11,508 bases of DNA from Ectothiorhodospiraceae bacterium (lineage in GTDB: Bacteria; Pseudomonadota; Gammaproteobacteria; Nitrococcales; AK92): NCBI GenBank assembly GCA_029263635.1, contig JAJUFY010000042.1, positions 1 to 11,508 of the forward strand, in the 5' to 3' direction. A program made the translations under genes and the position numbers. Shown piece after piece: positions 1 through 6,532 of the stretch (its first letter is position 1; each line of letters begins with the position of its first letter). A model generated the notes under the pieces. That model saw nothing but the letters and a program-made list of their open reading frames with translations. It did no database searches and had not been told where the DNA came from.

Positions 1-119
1 GCAGCAGGGCCGGTATCGCCAGCAGCCCGCCGCCGATGATCAGCAGCAGCGGCCAGCGCTGGCCGAGCAGCCGGTCGGAGTAGACCATGAGCAGGGCCGA
101 CGAGATCAGCTGCGTGCCG
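1..119. repeat. 119-bp exact direct repeat, copy 1 (fragment of the MFS gene)
   Basis: Every base of this stretch matches 888-1006 in the same orientation. It corresponds to about residues 251-289 of the minus-strand transporter encoded at 601-1755, so it is only a gene fragment, with no start or stop of its own. The match ends at base 119, where the sequence becomes ahpF. It may continue leftward beyond the window, so 119 bp is a minimum. There are no transposase genes, terminal inverted repeats or target duplications beside it. A chimeric read or an assembly-graph error at a contig edge is the simplest explanation. A real partial duplication is possible but less likely. Confidence 0.95.
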
Positions 120-535
120 ACCAGGTGCTGCAGCAGAAGCTGCGCAGCCTCAGCAACGTGACCGTCATCACCTCCGGCCAGACCACCGAGATCCACGGCG
201 ACGGCAAGAAGGTGACCGGCCTGAGCTACAAGGACCGCGACAGCGGCGAGCTGCACCAGCTGGAACTGGAAGGCGTGTTCGTGCAGATCGGCCTGGTGCC
301 GAATACCGAGTGGCTGAAGGACACGGTGGCCCTGACCCGCTGGGGCGAGATCGAAGTCGATGCCCGCGGCCAGACGTCGGTGCCCGGCGTGTTCGCCGCC
401 GGCGACGCCACCACGGTGCCTTACAAGCAGATCGTGATCGCCATGGGCGAGGGCTCCAAGGCCGCGCTCAGCGCCTTCGACTACCTGATCCGCACCTCGG
501 TGCCGGAAGAGCAGAAGAAGGCTTCGGTGGCCTAG
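110..535 (+). CDS. ahpF: Alkyl hydroperoxide reductase subunit F, C-terminal part only
   Basis: AhpF is the cytoplasmic FAD enzyme that passes electrons from NADH to the peroxidase AhpC. About 140 residues are present, against roughly 520 for the full protein. The frame begins LRADQVLQQKLRSL, matching the family's KADQVLQ-KLRSL stretch. It ends with the C-terminal FAD-binding segment GVFAAGDATTVPYKQ and MGEGSKAALSAFDYLIRT. The thioredoxin-fold N-terminus, the first FAD/NAD half and the CxxC redox centre are absent because the reading frame left of about base 107 is a transporter fragment. The join lies somewhere in 108-119, where the two sequences may share bases. The 3' end looks normal, with a TAG stop and a strong terminator just after it. 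As drawn it could not make an active enzyme. Whether the organism has an intact ahpF cannot be told from here. Confidence 0.9.
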   Translation: MRADQVLQQKLRSLSNVTVITSGQTTEIHGDGKKVTGLSYKDRDSGELHQLELEGVFVQIGLVPNTEWLKDTVALTRWGEIEVDARGQTSVPGVFAAGDATTVPYKQIVIAMGEGSKAALSAFDYLIRTSVPEEQKKASVA

Positions 536-550
536 GCCCACCGCCCCCGG

Positions 551-585
551 AACAAAACGGCGCCTACAACGGGCGCCGTTTTTTT
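551..585. terminator. Bidirectional Rho-independent terminator between ahpF and the MFS gene
   Basis: A 9-bp perfect GC-rich stem (AACGGCGCC at 556-564 with GGCGCCGTT at 572-580) has a 7-nt loop. It is followed by a run of seven Ts (579-585) on the plus strand. The A-rich left flank (AACAAAA) gives a T-rich tail on the minus strand as well. It lies between two convergent genes whose stops are at 535 and 601, so it probably ends both transcripts. Confidence 0.9.
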
Positions 586-600
586 ATGCGGCATCCCGGC

Positions 601-1755
601 TCAGTGCCGTCGCTGCAGACCGCCCGATGCCCACAGCGCCAGCAGGCAGATCGCCACCACCGGCAGGAAGCCGGCAGCCGGGGAACCGCTGTAGTCCACC
701 GCCCAGCCGCCCAGCACCGGCATCAGGAACGTCAGCACGTTGCCGAGCAGGGTGACGCCGGCAGCCAGCCGCGCCACCTGGGCCATCGGCACCAGCCAGG
801 CCGGCAGGGTCAGCGCCAGCACGAACAGTGCGCTGGCGGCCAGCCCCAGCAAGCCTGCCGCCCACACCACGCCGGTGCCCGGCGCCAGCAGCAGGGCCGG
901 TATCGCCAGCAGCCCGCCGCCGATGATCAGCAGCAGCGGCCAGCGCTGGCCGAGCAGCCGGTCGGAGTAGACCATGAGCAGGGCCGACGAGATCAGCTGC
1001 GTGCCGTTCAGGGCGCTGAGGCTGGCGGTGAGCAGCTGCACCCGGTCGCTCTGGGCGAGGATCTGCGGCAGGAAGATGTTGCCGCCGTAGAACAGCGCCC
1101 CGCCGCAGCCGAGCAGGATCGTGCAGCGCCAGAGCAGCGGGTCGCGCCAGCTTACCGCCACCGCCACTCCGCTGGCGGGCGCCGCCGGCGCGGCCGCCGG
1201 CTGCCGATGGGCGAGCAGCGCCAGCACGATCAGCGGCACCGGCAGCACCCACAGCGCGAAGCTCAGCAGCCAGTGCTCGCCGAGCACGTGCTCCACCAAC
1301 GGCCCGGTCAGGCCGGCGCCGAGCAGTTCCCCCACCAGCAGGCCGTTGGCATAGACCGCCGAGGCACGGCCGATATGGCTGGGCACCCAGCTGCGGGCCA
1401 GCAGCGGCATACCGATCTGCATCAGGGCGATGCCGCCGCCCATGACCACCGTCGCCAGCAGGAACAGCGGGATTCCTTCGGGCACGCTGCGCAGCGCGCT
1501 GCCGGCGGCCATCACCGCCAGCCCGGTCGCCACTGTCGCCACGGCGCCGAACCGGCTCACCAGCCAGGCAGCGATCAGCGCGCAGCCGCCGATCAGCAGC
1601 GAAGGCAGGCTGGTTGCCAGCGCGATATCGCCGGTGGAGAACCCCAGCTCCGCCTCCAGCAGCAGGCTGAGCGGCGGCACGATGAGCACGCCGAGCCGCA
1701 GGTAGAGGCCGAGGAACCAGAGCAGGATGTAATGACGGGTGTTGTCGTTAGGCAT
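601..1755 (-). CDS. MFS transporter, CynX/NimT-like
   Basis: This encodes a 384-residue inner-membrane transporter with about twelve hydrophobic segments in two halves. A central loop rich in Ala and Pro (near residues 184-210, AHRQPAAAPAAPASG) divides them. The N-terminus LGLYLRLGVLIVPPL, with Arg20 in the first membrane segment and the PP pair, resembles the cyanate/nitroimidazole (CynX/NimT) branch. SRFGAVATV after the second segment fits the MFS loop 2-3 motif. The substrate cannot be inferred: no cyanase, nitroreductase or other pathway gene is nearby. The ATG at 1753-1755 is the most upstream start that keeps a normal N-terminus, but its ribosome site is weak. The gene is divergent from the second MFS gene (210 bp between starts) and convergent with ahpF. 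An internal piece (888-1006) is duplicated at the left edge of the window; this copy is intact. The MFS call is firm, the subfamily less so. Confidence 0.85.
   Translation of the reverse strand: MPNDNTRHYILLWFLGLYLRLGVLIVPPLSLLLEAELGFSTGDIALATSLPSLLIGGCALIAAWLVSRFGAVATVATGLAVMAAGSALRSVPEGIPLFLLATVVMGGGIALMQIGMPLLARSWVPSHIGRASAVYANGLLVGELLGAGLTGPLVEHVLGEHWLLSFALWVLPVPLIVLALLAHRQPAAAPAAPASGVAVAVSWRDPLLWRCTILLGCGGALFYGGNIFLPQILAQSDRVQLLTASLSALNGTQLISSALLMVYSDRLLGQRWPLLLIIGGGLLAIPALLLAPGTGVVWAAGLLGLAASALFVLALTLPAWLVPMAQVARLAAGVTLLGNVLTFLMPVLGGWAVDYSGSPAAGFLPVVAICLLALWASGGLQRRH
888..1006. repeat. 119-bp exact direct repeat, copy 2 (inside the intact MFS gene)
   Basis: This is the partner of the repeat at 1-119 and is probably the original location, because the surrounding reading frame (601-1755) is uninterrupted on both sides. 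Identity stops after base 1006: 1007 is T where base 120 is A. Confidence 0.95.
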
Positions 1756-1840
1756 TGCTTGATGTGGTCTTCAAACCGAGGCGCAAACCGGCAACCATGC
1801 CAGAATTCGCCCCGGCCTGCCTACCGCGGCGGAGTCATCG

Positions 1841-1882
1841 CCGGGGTCCGGCGCCCTCACCCCGGTCGGTGCCTGAACCGGG
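1841..1882 (+). promoter_or_regulatory. Two mutually exclusive hairpins in the MFS leader region
   Basis: CCGGGGT (1841-1847) can pair with ACCCCGG (1859-1865), giving a 7-bp stem and an 11-nt loop. The overlapping CCCGGT (1861-1866) can instead pair with ACCGGG (1877-1882), giving a 6-bp stem and a 10-nt loop. The two cannot form together. A T-rich stretch (CTTTTTGTT) follows at about 1916-1924, before the transporter start at 1966. This resembles an attenuator layout, but GC-rich DNA makes such pairings by chance, and whether this part is transcribed is unknown. Elsewhere in the 1756-1965 gap I see no clear promoter box and no known riboswitch. Confidence 0.25.
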
Positions 1883-1965
1883 ATGCACTGTTCGTGCTGC
1901 CGCTCGCACCTATATCTTTTTGTTCTGTAAGCTATCGCTTGGACATCCTGGATCTGGAGCACGCT

Positions 1966-3198
1966 ATGTCTGCCGCTTCTTTCCGCGCGGATGCGCGCGT
2001 CATCGGGCTGGTCGCCACTGCCCACGGCGTATCGCATTTCTTCCAGCTGCTGCTGGCCCCCCTGTTTCCCTGGATCCGGGCGGAGCTGGGGCTGAGCTAT
2101 GCCGAGCTAGGCGCGCTGATGGCGATCTTCTTCATCGTCTCCGGTGTCGGCCAGGCGCTGTCCGGCTTCATCGTCGACCGTGTCGGCGCGCGCTCGGTGC
2201 TGTTCGTCGGCCTGGCGCTGCTCGGCGCGGCAGCGCTGGTGATGGGCACCAGCAGCGGCTATGCCGGCCTGGCGCTGGGAGCCATGATCGCCGGGCTCGG
2301 CAACTGCGTGTTCCACCCGGCCGACTACACCTTGCTCAACCGGCGAGTATCGGCGCCGCGGCTTGCCCATGCGTTCTCGGCGCACGGCATTTCCGGCAAC
2401 CTCGGCTACGCGGCCGCCCCCGTCTTCCTGGTCGGCATCGCCCAGCTGACGGGCTCCTGGCGCACCGCCGTGCTGGCGGCCGCGGCCGTCGCCATCGCGG
2501 TGCTGCTGCTCCTGCTGCTCAACCGCAGCGTGCTCGACGACCGCGCCGGACTCAGTGCCGCGGACGGGAGCCGGGCCCGCTCGGCGGCGGCCGGTTCCAG
2601 CCTGGCCTTCCTCAAGCTGCCGCAGGTCTGGATGTGCTTCGCCTTCTTCCTGGTCTCCAGCCTTGCCATCGGCGGCGTCCAGAGCTTCGCGCCGACCGCG
2701 CTGCACGAGCTCTACGGCATGCCGCTGACGCTGGCGGCGCTGGCCTACACCACCTTCATGCTGGCCAGTGCCGGCGGCATGTTGCTCGGCGGCTTCGCCG
2801 GCGCCCGCACCAGCAACCATGACCGCCTCATTGCCACCTGCTTCGTCGTCGCCGGCAGCCTGAGCGTGCTGCTGGGGCTGGCGGTGCTGCCGGCAGTGAT
2901 GGTGCTGCCGATCATGGGCCTGATCGGCTTCGGCACCGGCGTGGCCAACCCTTCGCGCGACCTGCTGGTGCGGGCGGCTTCGCCGGCGGGCGCCACCGGC
3001 CGGGTCTACGGCACGGTGTATTCGGGACTGGACGCGGGCATGGCAATCGCACCGGTGATCTTCGGACTGATCATGGACGCGCATCAGCCGGGCTGGGTGT
3101 TCGTGGTCATCGGCGGCTTCCAGTTCCTGGCGATCTTTACCGCGCTGACGGTCGGAACCAGTTCCCGCCGCCGGCGGGATGTCACGGCGGTCGCCTGA
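1966..3198 (+). CDS. MFS transporter, fosmidomycin-resistance-like
   Basis: This encodes a 410-residue inner-membrane protein with about twelve hydrophobic segments. The loop 2-3 signature is clear: Gly67, Asp71, Gly74 and Arg76 in GFIVDRVGAR. The following stretch GLGNCVFHPADYTLLN and then HGISGNLGYAAAPV is typical of the fosmidomycin-resistance (Fsr-like) branch, which has a conserved FHP motif at this point. The C-terminus is short and basic (SSRRRRD). The start is set by GGAG at 1956-1959, six bases before the ATG; the longer upstream reading frame is an artefact of the GC-rich DNA. Efflux of a small molecule is plausible, but the substrate is unknown. No regulator gene adjoins it. The NYN gene begins 45 bp downstream on the same strand with its own good ribosome site and no terminator between them, so read-through is possible. 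Confidence 0.88.
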   Translation: MSAASFRADARVIGLVATAHGVSHFFQLLLAPLFPWIRAELGLSYAELGALMAIFFIVSGVGQALSGFIVDRVGARSVLFVGLALLGAAALVMGTSSGYAGLALGAMIAGLGNCVFHPADYTLLNRRVSAPRLAHAFSAHGISGNLGYAAAPVFLVGIAQLTGSWRTAVLAAAAVAIAVLLLLLLNRSVLDDRAGLSAADGSRARSAAAGSSLAFLKLPQVWMCFAFFLVSSLAIGGVQSFAPTALHELYGMPLTLAALAYTTFMLASAGGMLLGGFAGARTSNHDRLIATCFVVAGSLSVLLGLAVLPAVMVLPIMGLIGFGTGVANPSRDLLVRAASPAGATGRVYGTVYSGLDAGMAIAPVIFGLIMDAHQPGWVFVVIGGFQFLAIFTALTVGTSSRRRRDVTAVA

Positions 3199-3243
3199 GC
3201 GCGGCCGCCCCACGAGCTTCACGCTCTTTGCTGGAGAATACCC

Positions 3244-4041
3244 ATGGCCGATCCGGCCGCCATCCGCAACATGGCCGTCTTCTGTGACTTCGAGAACATC
3301 GCGCTGGGCGTGCGCGATGCCAATTTCCCCAAGTTCGACATCCAGCGCGTCCTGGAGCGGCTGCTGCTCAAGGGCAACATCGTCGTCAAGAAGGCCTACT
3401 GCGACTGGGATCGCTACAAGGACTTCAAGAAGGACATGCACGAGGCTTCCTTCGAGCTGATCGAGATCCCGCACGTCCGCCAGTCCGGCAAGAACTCGGC
3501 CGACATCCGCATGGTCGTGGATGCGCTCGACCTCTGCTACACCAAGTCCCACGTCGATACCTTCGTGATCGTCAGCGGCGACTCCGACTTCTCGCCGCTG
3601 GTGAGCAAGCTGCGCGAGAACAACAAGATCGTCATCGGCGTCGGGGTCAAGAGTTCCACCTCCGACCTGCTGATGAACAACTGTGACGAGTTCATCCTCT
3701 ACGACGACCTGGTGCGCGAGGAGGAAACCAAGCGCAAGGCGGCGGCCAAGGCCAGCACCAGAAGATCCGCCAAGAAAGACGCGGACCGCAGCCAGGAGGC
3801 CATGACCCTGTTGCTGGAAACGGTAGAAGCGCTCTATGCCGAGCGCGGGGACGAGGGCAAGATCTGGTCGTCGATGATCAAGCAGGCGCTGAAGCGGCGC
3901 AATCCGAGCTTCAGCGAGTCCTACTACGGCTTCCGTTCCTTCGGCAAGCTGCTGGAGGAAGCGCAGAAACGCAAGCTGCTCAACCTCGAGCTGGACGAGA
4001 AATCCGGCAACTACCTCGTGCGCGGATACAGCGGCGAATAA
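3244..4041 (+). CDS. NYN-domain (PIN-like) nuclease with C-terminal LOTUS/OST-HTH domain
   Basis: This is a 265-residue soluble, presumably cytoplasmic protein. Residues about 10-155 form a NYN domain of the LabA/DUF88 type. The acidic residues expected at a metal-dependent RNase site are visible: Asp15 and Asn18 in FCDFENIALG, Asp87 in GKNSADIRMVVDAL, and Asp113 and Asp115 in VSGDSDFSPL. A highly charged Lys/Glu/Arg linker (about 162-187) follows. Residues about 188-262 resemble the LOTUS/OST-HTH fold (IWSSMIKQALKRRNPSF, YYGFRSFGKLLEEAQKRKLL), an RNA-binding module in this family. The likely role is RNA cleavage or processing, but the target is unknown. GGAG at 3233-3236 lies seven bases before the ATG and fixes the start. 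The last 31 bases overlap the end of the convergent ctaG-like gene, so the two mRNAs are antisense at their tails. The family call is secure; the RNase activity is inferred from conserved residues. Confidence 0.9.
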   Translation: MADPAAIRNMAVFCDFENIALGVRDANFPKFDIQRVLERLLLKGNIVVKKAYCDWDRYKDFKKDMHEASFELIEIPHVRQSGKNSADIRMVVDALDLCYTKSHVDTFVIVSGDSDFSPLVSKLRENNKIVIGVGVKSSTSDLLMNNCDEFILYDDLVREEETKRKAAAKASTRRSAKKDADRSQEAMTLLLETVEALYAERGDEGKIWSSMIKQALKRRNPSFSESYYGFRSFGKLLEEAQKRKLLNLELDEKSGNYLVRGYSGE

Positions 4042-4805
4042 CCTCCTGCGCGCCCGGCCCGGAACCGGATGGCAAAGAACACCACGATCAACAGCAGCTC
4101 GGCGATATCGCCGCCGTAGTACATCCACTGCGCAGCCGTACGGATCTCGTCGATGCCGTGCGGGGTGCCGCGCGGCCAGCCATAGGCATACATCAGCTTC
4201 GCCAGCGTCGCATGGCTGGCGGTGGCGAGGAACAGCACCGCCAGTCGCAGCCGCAGGCCGGGGCGGTGCGGCGCCGGATCAGGCCCGACGATCGCCCAGG
4301 TGAACAGATAGCCGGAGAGCACGAAGTGCACGTGCACCAACCGGTGCAGCAGCGGACTGGTCAGAGTGGCGGCATACAGCGGCGTCAGATAGAGCACGTA
4401 CATGCCGCCGATGTCCAACAGCAATGCCGTAACGGGGTGGATCAAGCCGCGCAGCGGCCGGCTGCCCAGCAGCCGCACCAGGCCACGTGCGGCCGGCACC
4501 GGCAGCGAGCGCAGCAGCAGCGTGCCGGGCGCCCCCAGCACCAGCGGCAGTGGCGCGAACATGCCGAGCAGCAGGTGCTGGAGCATATGACCACGCAGAT
4601 CGTGGTGAGCAAAGGCCGCGACCGGCGCAGACACGGCAAGCCCAAGTAGCCCCACGCCCAGCGTAAAACTCGCCGTTCGCCAGCTGCTCCAGCGGCGCCC
4701 GGCCAGACGCTGCCAGAGAGCCGCTATCCAGTAAAGAACGAGGACAACGAGCAGCAGCGCCGGCACCAGCAGCACCTGTCCGACCTCCGCGTGCTGCGCC
4801 GCCAT
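4011..4805 (-). CDS. CtaG-like (caa3-type) cytochrome c oxidase assembly factor
   Basis: This encodes a 264-residue polytopic membrane protein with about seven hydrophobic segments. The family hallmark is present as AHHDLRGHMLQHLLLGMFAPLP at residues 66-87, with His67, His68, Asp69, His73 and His77. A second histidine cluster, HRLVHVHFVLSG (His154, His158, His160), and a later SHATLAKLMY also fit pfam09678 proteins. Bacillus CtaG of this family is needed to build caa3 oxidase and is thought to act in copper delivery. It is unrelated to the Cox11-type protein also called CtaG, so I give no symbol. It is the second gene of a pair with the DUF2243 gene, nine bases upstream. The start has only a weak AGG-type ribosome site, suggesting translational coupling. 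Its 3' end overlaps the NYN gene by 31 bp. No oxidase subunit genes are in view. Confidence 0.88.
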   Translation of the reverse strand: MAAQHAEVGQVLLVPALLLVVLVLYWIAALWQRLAGRRWSSWRTASFTLGVGLLGLAVSAPVAAFAHHDLRGHMLQHLLLGMFAPLPLVLGAPGTLLLRSLPVPAARGLVRLLGSRPLRGLIHPVTALLLDIGGMYVLYLTPLYAATLTSPLLHRLVHVHFVLSGYLFTWAIVGPDPAPHRPGLRLRLAVLFLATASHATLAKLMYAYGWPRGTPHGIDEIRTAAQWMYYGGDIAELLLIVVFFAIRFRAGRAGGYSPLYPRTR

Positions 4806-4814
4806 CCGCCGGAC

Positions 4815-5255
4815 CTAGCTGTATGCAGCGCCGCGGCGGGTCAGCATGATGCCGATGGCAAGCAGCACCAGACCGGCCAGGTTCCAGGCCAGATCGTAAG
4901 GAAGCAGGTCGACGCCATAGCGGATCTGGTGCAAGCGCAGCACCTTATGGTCGACGACTCCATCGAACAGCTGAAAGCCGCCGGCACCAAGGAAAAAACC
5001 ACCCCAGGCGGGCAGCGTCACCAACACCTGGCGGCGGCGCAGTTCGCTGAGCCAGAAGAACCCTGCGACGATGGCGATCAGCTCGGCGGCATGCAGCAGC
5101 CCATCGGAGAACAGCGCCACGGCAGGGGTTGCCGCATCGTAGAAATGATGCCAGGCAAGCAGCTGGTGGAAGACGATCTCGTCCACCGCTGCCATCAAAC
5201 CGACTCCGACCAGGAGCCCGGCCCACCGCGAGCGTCTCGCGTCACCGGCTGCCAC
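4815..5255 (-). CDS. DUF2243 family membrane protein
   Basis: This encodes a 146-residue protein with about four membrane segments, the usual size for DUF2243. Acidic and histidine residues recur at segment ends: Asp25 and His30 (VDEIVFHQ), His36-His37, Asp51 and His55 (SDGLLHA), Asp98, Asp102 and His103 (FDGVVDHK), His109, and Asp116, Asp121 and Asn125. Conserved His/Asp in such places suggests metal binding in or at the membrane, but the family's function is not established as far as I know. The start is GTG at 5253-5255. It is chosen because GGAGGG (5262-5267 on the plus strand) sits six bases before it and a stop closes the frame about 28 bp upstream. It is the first gene of a two-gene unit with the CtaG-like gene, so a part in oxidase assembly or copper handling is the best guess. 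Confidence 0.85.
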   Translation of the reverse strand: MAAGDARRSRWAGLLVGVGLMAAVDEIVFHQLLAWHHFYDAATPAVALFSDGLLHAAELIAIVAGFFWLSELRRRQVLVTLPAWGGFFLGAGGFQLFDGVVDHKVLRLHQIRYGVDLLPYDLAWNLAGLVLLAIGIMLTRRGAAYS

Positions 5256-5261
5256 TGTGCG

Positions 5262-5267
5262 CCCTCC
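5262..5267 (-). promoter_or_regulatory. Strong ribosome binding site deciding the GTG start of the DUF2243 gene
   Basis: Read on the minus strand this is GGAGGG, followed by six bases and then GTG. No ATG is available nearby that keeps the first membrane segment whole, so this site decides the start. Confidence 0.7.
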
Positions 5268-5353
5268 GACAATTCCTGTGCATCAGATCGGGCCACACGG
5301 CGAAGGCAACAATGCGCCGAAACGGCGAAGAGCCCTAGCCGGTTACGGTTGCG

Positions 5354-5380
5354 CCTCCCGCGGGAAGAGCATACGGGAGG
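5354..5380. other. Inverted repeat between thiG and the DUF2243 gene
   Basis: CCTCCCG (5354-5360) pairs with CGGGAGG (5374-5380) across a 13-base loop; a nested palindrome TCCCGCGGGA spans 5356-5365. It lies between the DUF2243 start (5255) and the thiG stop (5416), so it is downstream of thiG on the minus strand. There is no T-run on either side, so it is not a standard terminator. It could be an RNA 3'-end hairpin or an operator. I see no clear promoter in the rest of this 160-bp gap, although the DUF2243 promoter should lie here. Confidence 0.35.
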
Positions 5381-5415
5381 ACCAAGCGGCAGTGGGTCGC
5401 GGTTTCCCAGGCGCT

Positions 5416-6204
5416 TTAAAAGAATGTCCCGTCCAGCGGCGACGACGCGCTGGCATACCGCCGGCGCGGAATGCGTCCGGCGAGGAAGGCCTCGCGGCCG
5501 GCCTCGACCGCCTTGCGCATGGCCGAAGCCATCAGCACCGGATTCTTGGCGCCGGCGATCGCGGTGTTCATCAGCACCCCGTCGCAGCCCAGCTCCATGG
5601 CGATGGCGGCATCGGAGGCGGTGCCGACGCCGGCATCGACCAGGATCGGCACCTCGGCGTTTTCGATGATGGTGAGAATGTTGTAGCGGTTCTGGATCCC
5701 CAGCCCGGAGCCGATCGGCGCCGCCAACGGCATCACCGCCACACAGCCGATCTGCTCCAGCCGCTTGGCGATGATCGGATCGTCGCTGGTATAGACCATC
5801 ACCTTGAAGCCGTCGGCGACCAGCGCCTCGGCCGCCTCGAGGGTGGCCGGAATGTCGGGATAAAGCGTTTTGTCGTCGCCCAGCACCTCCAGCTTGACCA
5901 GGTCGTGGCCGTCCAGCAGCTCGCGGGCCAGCCGGCAGGTGCGGACCGCATCCTTGGCGGTATAGCAGCCGGCGGTGTTGGGCAGAATGGTGTAGCGCTC
6001 CGGCGGCAGCACATCGAGCAGGTTCGGCTCGTCAGGATTCTGGCCGATGTTGGTGCGGCGGATGGCGACCGTCACGATCTCGGCGCCGCTCGCCTCGGTG
6101 GCGCGGCGGGTTTCGTCGAGGTCCTTGTACTTGCCGGTGCCCACCAGCAATCGCGAACGGAAAGCGCGGCCGGCGATCAGCAGAGGGTCGTGCAGATCAG
6201 TCAT
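5416..6204 (-). CDS. thiG: Thiazole synthase ThiG
   Basis: ThiG makes the thiazole ring of thiamine in the cytoplasm. It uses 1-deoxy-xylulose 5-phosphate, dehydroglycine and the sulfur carried on the ThiS thiocarboxylate. The protein has 262 residues, close to the 256 of E. coli, and is a TIM-barrel throughout. Visible landmarks are RSRLLVGTGKYKD near the N-terminus, VRRTNIG-like AIRRTNIGQ, and Lys104 in LVKLEVLGD, which aligns with the lysine that forms the imine with the sugar phosphate. Also visible are YTSDDPIIAKRL, PIGSGLGI, VDAGVGTASDAAIAMELG and the C-terminal YASASSPLDG. I chose the ATG at 6202-6204 because AGGAG precedes it by five bases. An in-frame ATG at 6243 would add 13 residues not typical of the family. 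The gene follows thiS with 68 bp between, so the pair is probably one transcript. The trmB gene that often follows thiG in Pseudomonas is not here. Confidence 0.96.
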   Translation of the reverse strand: MTDLHDPLLIAGRAFRSRLLVGTGKYKDLDETRRATEASGAEIVTVAIRRTNIGQNPDEPNLLDVLPPERYTILPNTAGCYTAKDAVRTCRLARELLDGHDLVKLEVLGDDKTLYPDIPATLEAAEALVADGFKVMVYTSDDPIIAKRLEQIGCVAVMPLAAPIGSGLGIQNRYNILTIIENAEVPILVDAGVGTASDAAIAMELGCDGVLMNTAIAGAKNPVLMASAMRKAVEAGREAFLAGRIPRRRYASASSPLDGTFF

Positions 6205-6272
6205 GGGTGCTCCTGGTGGCGGAATGCGGTGCCTGATGAACAAGCCGACCGGGCAGGTCGAGGCGGCAGCTG

Positions 6273-6473
6273 TCAGCCGCCGCCGATCGCATGCACGATT
6301 TCAACCCGGTCGCCGGCCGCGAGCCGATGCTCCTGATAGCGGCTGCGGGGGACGATGACCTCGTTGACCTCCAGCGCGATCCGCCGACCGGCAAGATCGA
6401 GACCTTCGAGCAGATCGGCGACGGTGGCTTCCTCGGACAGTCGGTAGGGCTTGCCGTTGAGAATGATTTCCAT
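6273..6473 (-). CDS. thiS: Sulfur carrier protein ThiS
   Basis: ThiS is a small ubiquitin-fold protein. Its C-terminal glycine is adenylated and turned into a thiocarboxylate that donates sulfur to ThiG. It has 66 residues, the same as E. coli ThiS. The N-terminus MEIILNGKPYRL, the central IALEVNEVIVPRSRY and the C-terminus EIVHAIGGG, ending in the required Gly-Gly, are all as expected. The ATG at 6471-6473 gives the normal length; another in-frame ATG nine bases upstream (6480-6482) would add MSA. Neither has a strong ribosome site. The gene is divergent from the tRNA-Gly gene, about 100 bp away. I see no TPP riboswitch in that short gap. The adenylating and sulfur-relay partners (ThiF, ThiI/IscS, ThiH or ThiO) must lie elsewhere. 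Confidence 0.95.
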   Translation of the reverse strand: MEIILNGKPYRLSEEATVADLLEGLDLAGRRIALEVNEVIVPRSRYQEHRLAAGDRVEIVHAIGGG

Positions 6474-6532
6474 GGCGCTCATTGTAAGCCCATGCCCCGG
6501 CCGCGACCACTCGCTCGGCGGCGTTTCCAGGC

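Noticed and set aside
1..1006. Direct repeat as ends of a composite transposon or attachment sites
   Set aside because: No transposase or integrase lies between the copies, and one copy sits inside an intact gene.
310..1965. Long plus-strand open frame running into the Fsr-like transporter from the left
   Set aside because: It is out of frame with ahpF and antisense to the first MFS gene, crosses a terminator, and has no transporter-like start. The real start is at 1966 with its own GGAG.
3244..4041. NYN gene as part of a toxin-antitoxin or defence system
   Set aside because: No small antitoxin-like gene or defence partner is adjacent, and the LOTUS C-terminus points to a general RNA-binding protein.
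2107..4128. 673-residue open frame on the minus strand opposite the MFS and NYN genes
   Set aside because: Its low-complexity Arg/Gln/His/Gly-rich composition and complete overlap with two clear genes mark it as a shadow of GC-rich codon use.
6205..6243. 13-residue longer ThiG start
   Set aside because: The ATG at 6202-6204 has AGGAG at good spacing and matches the family's usual length.
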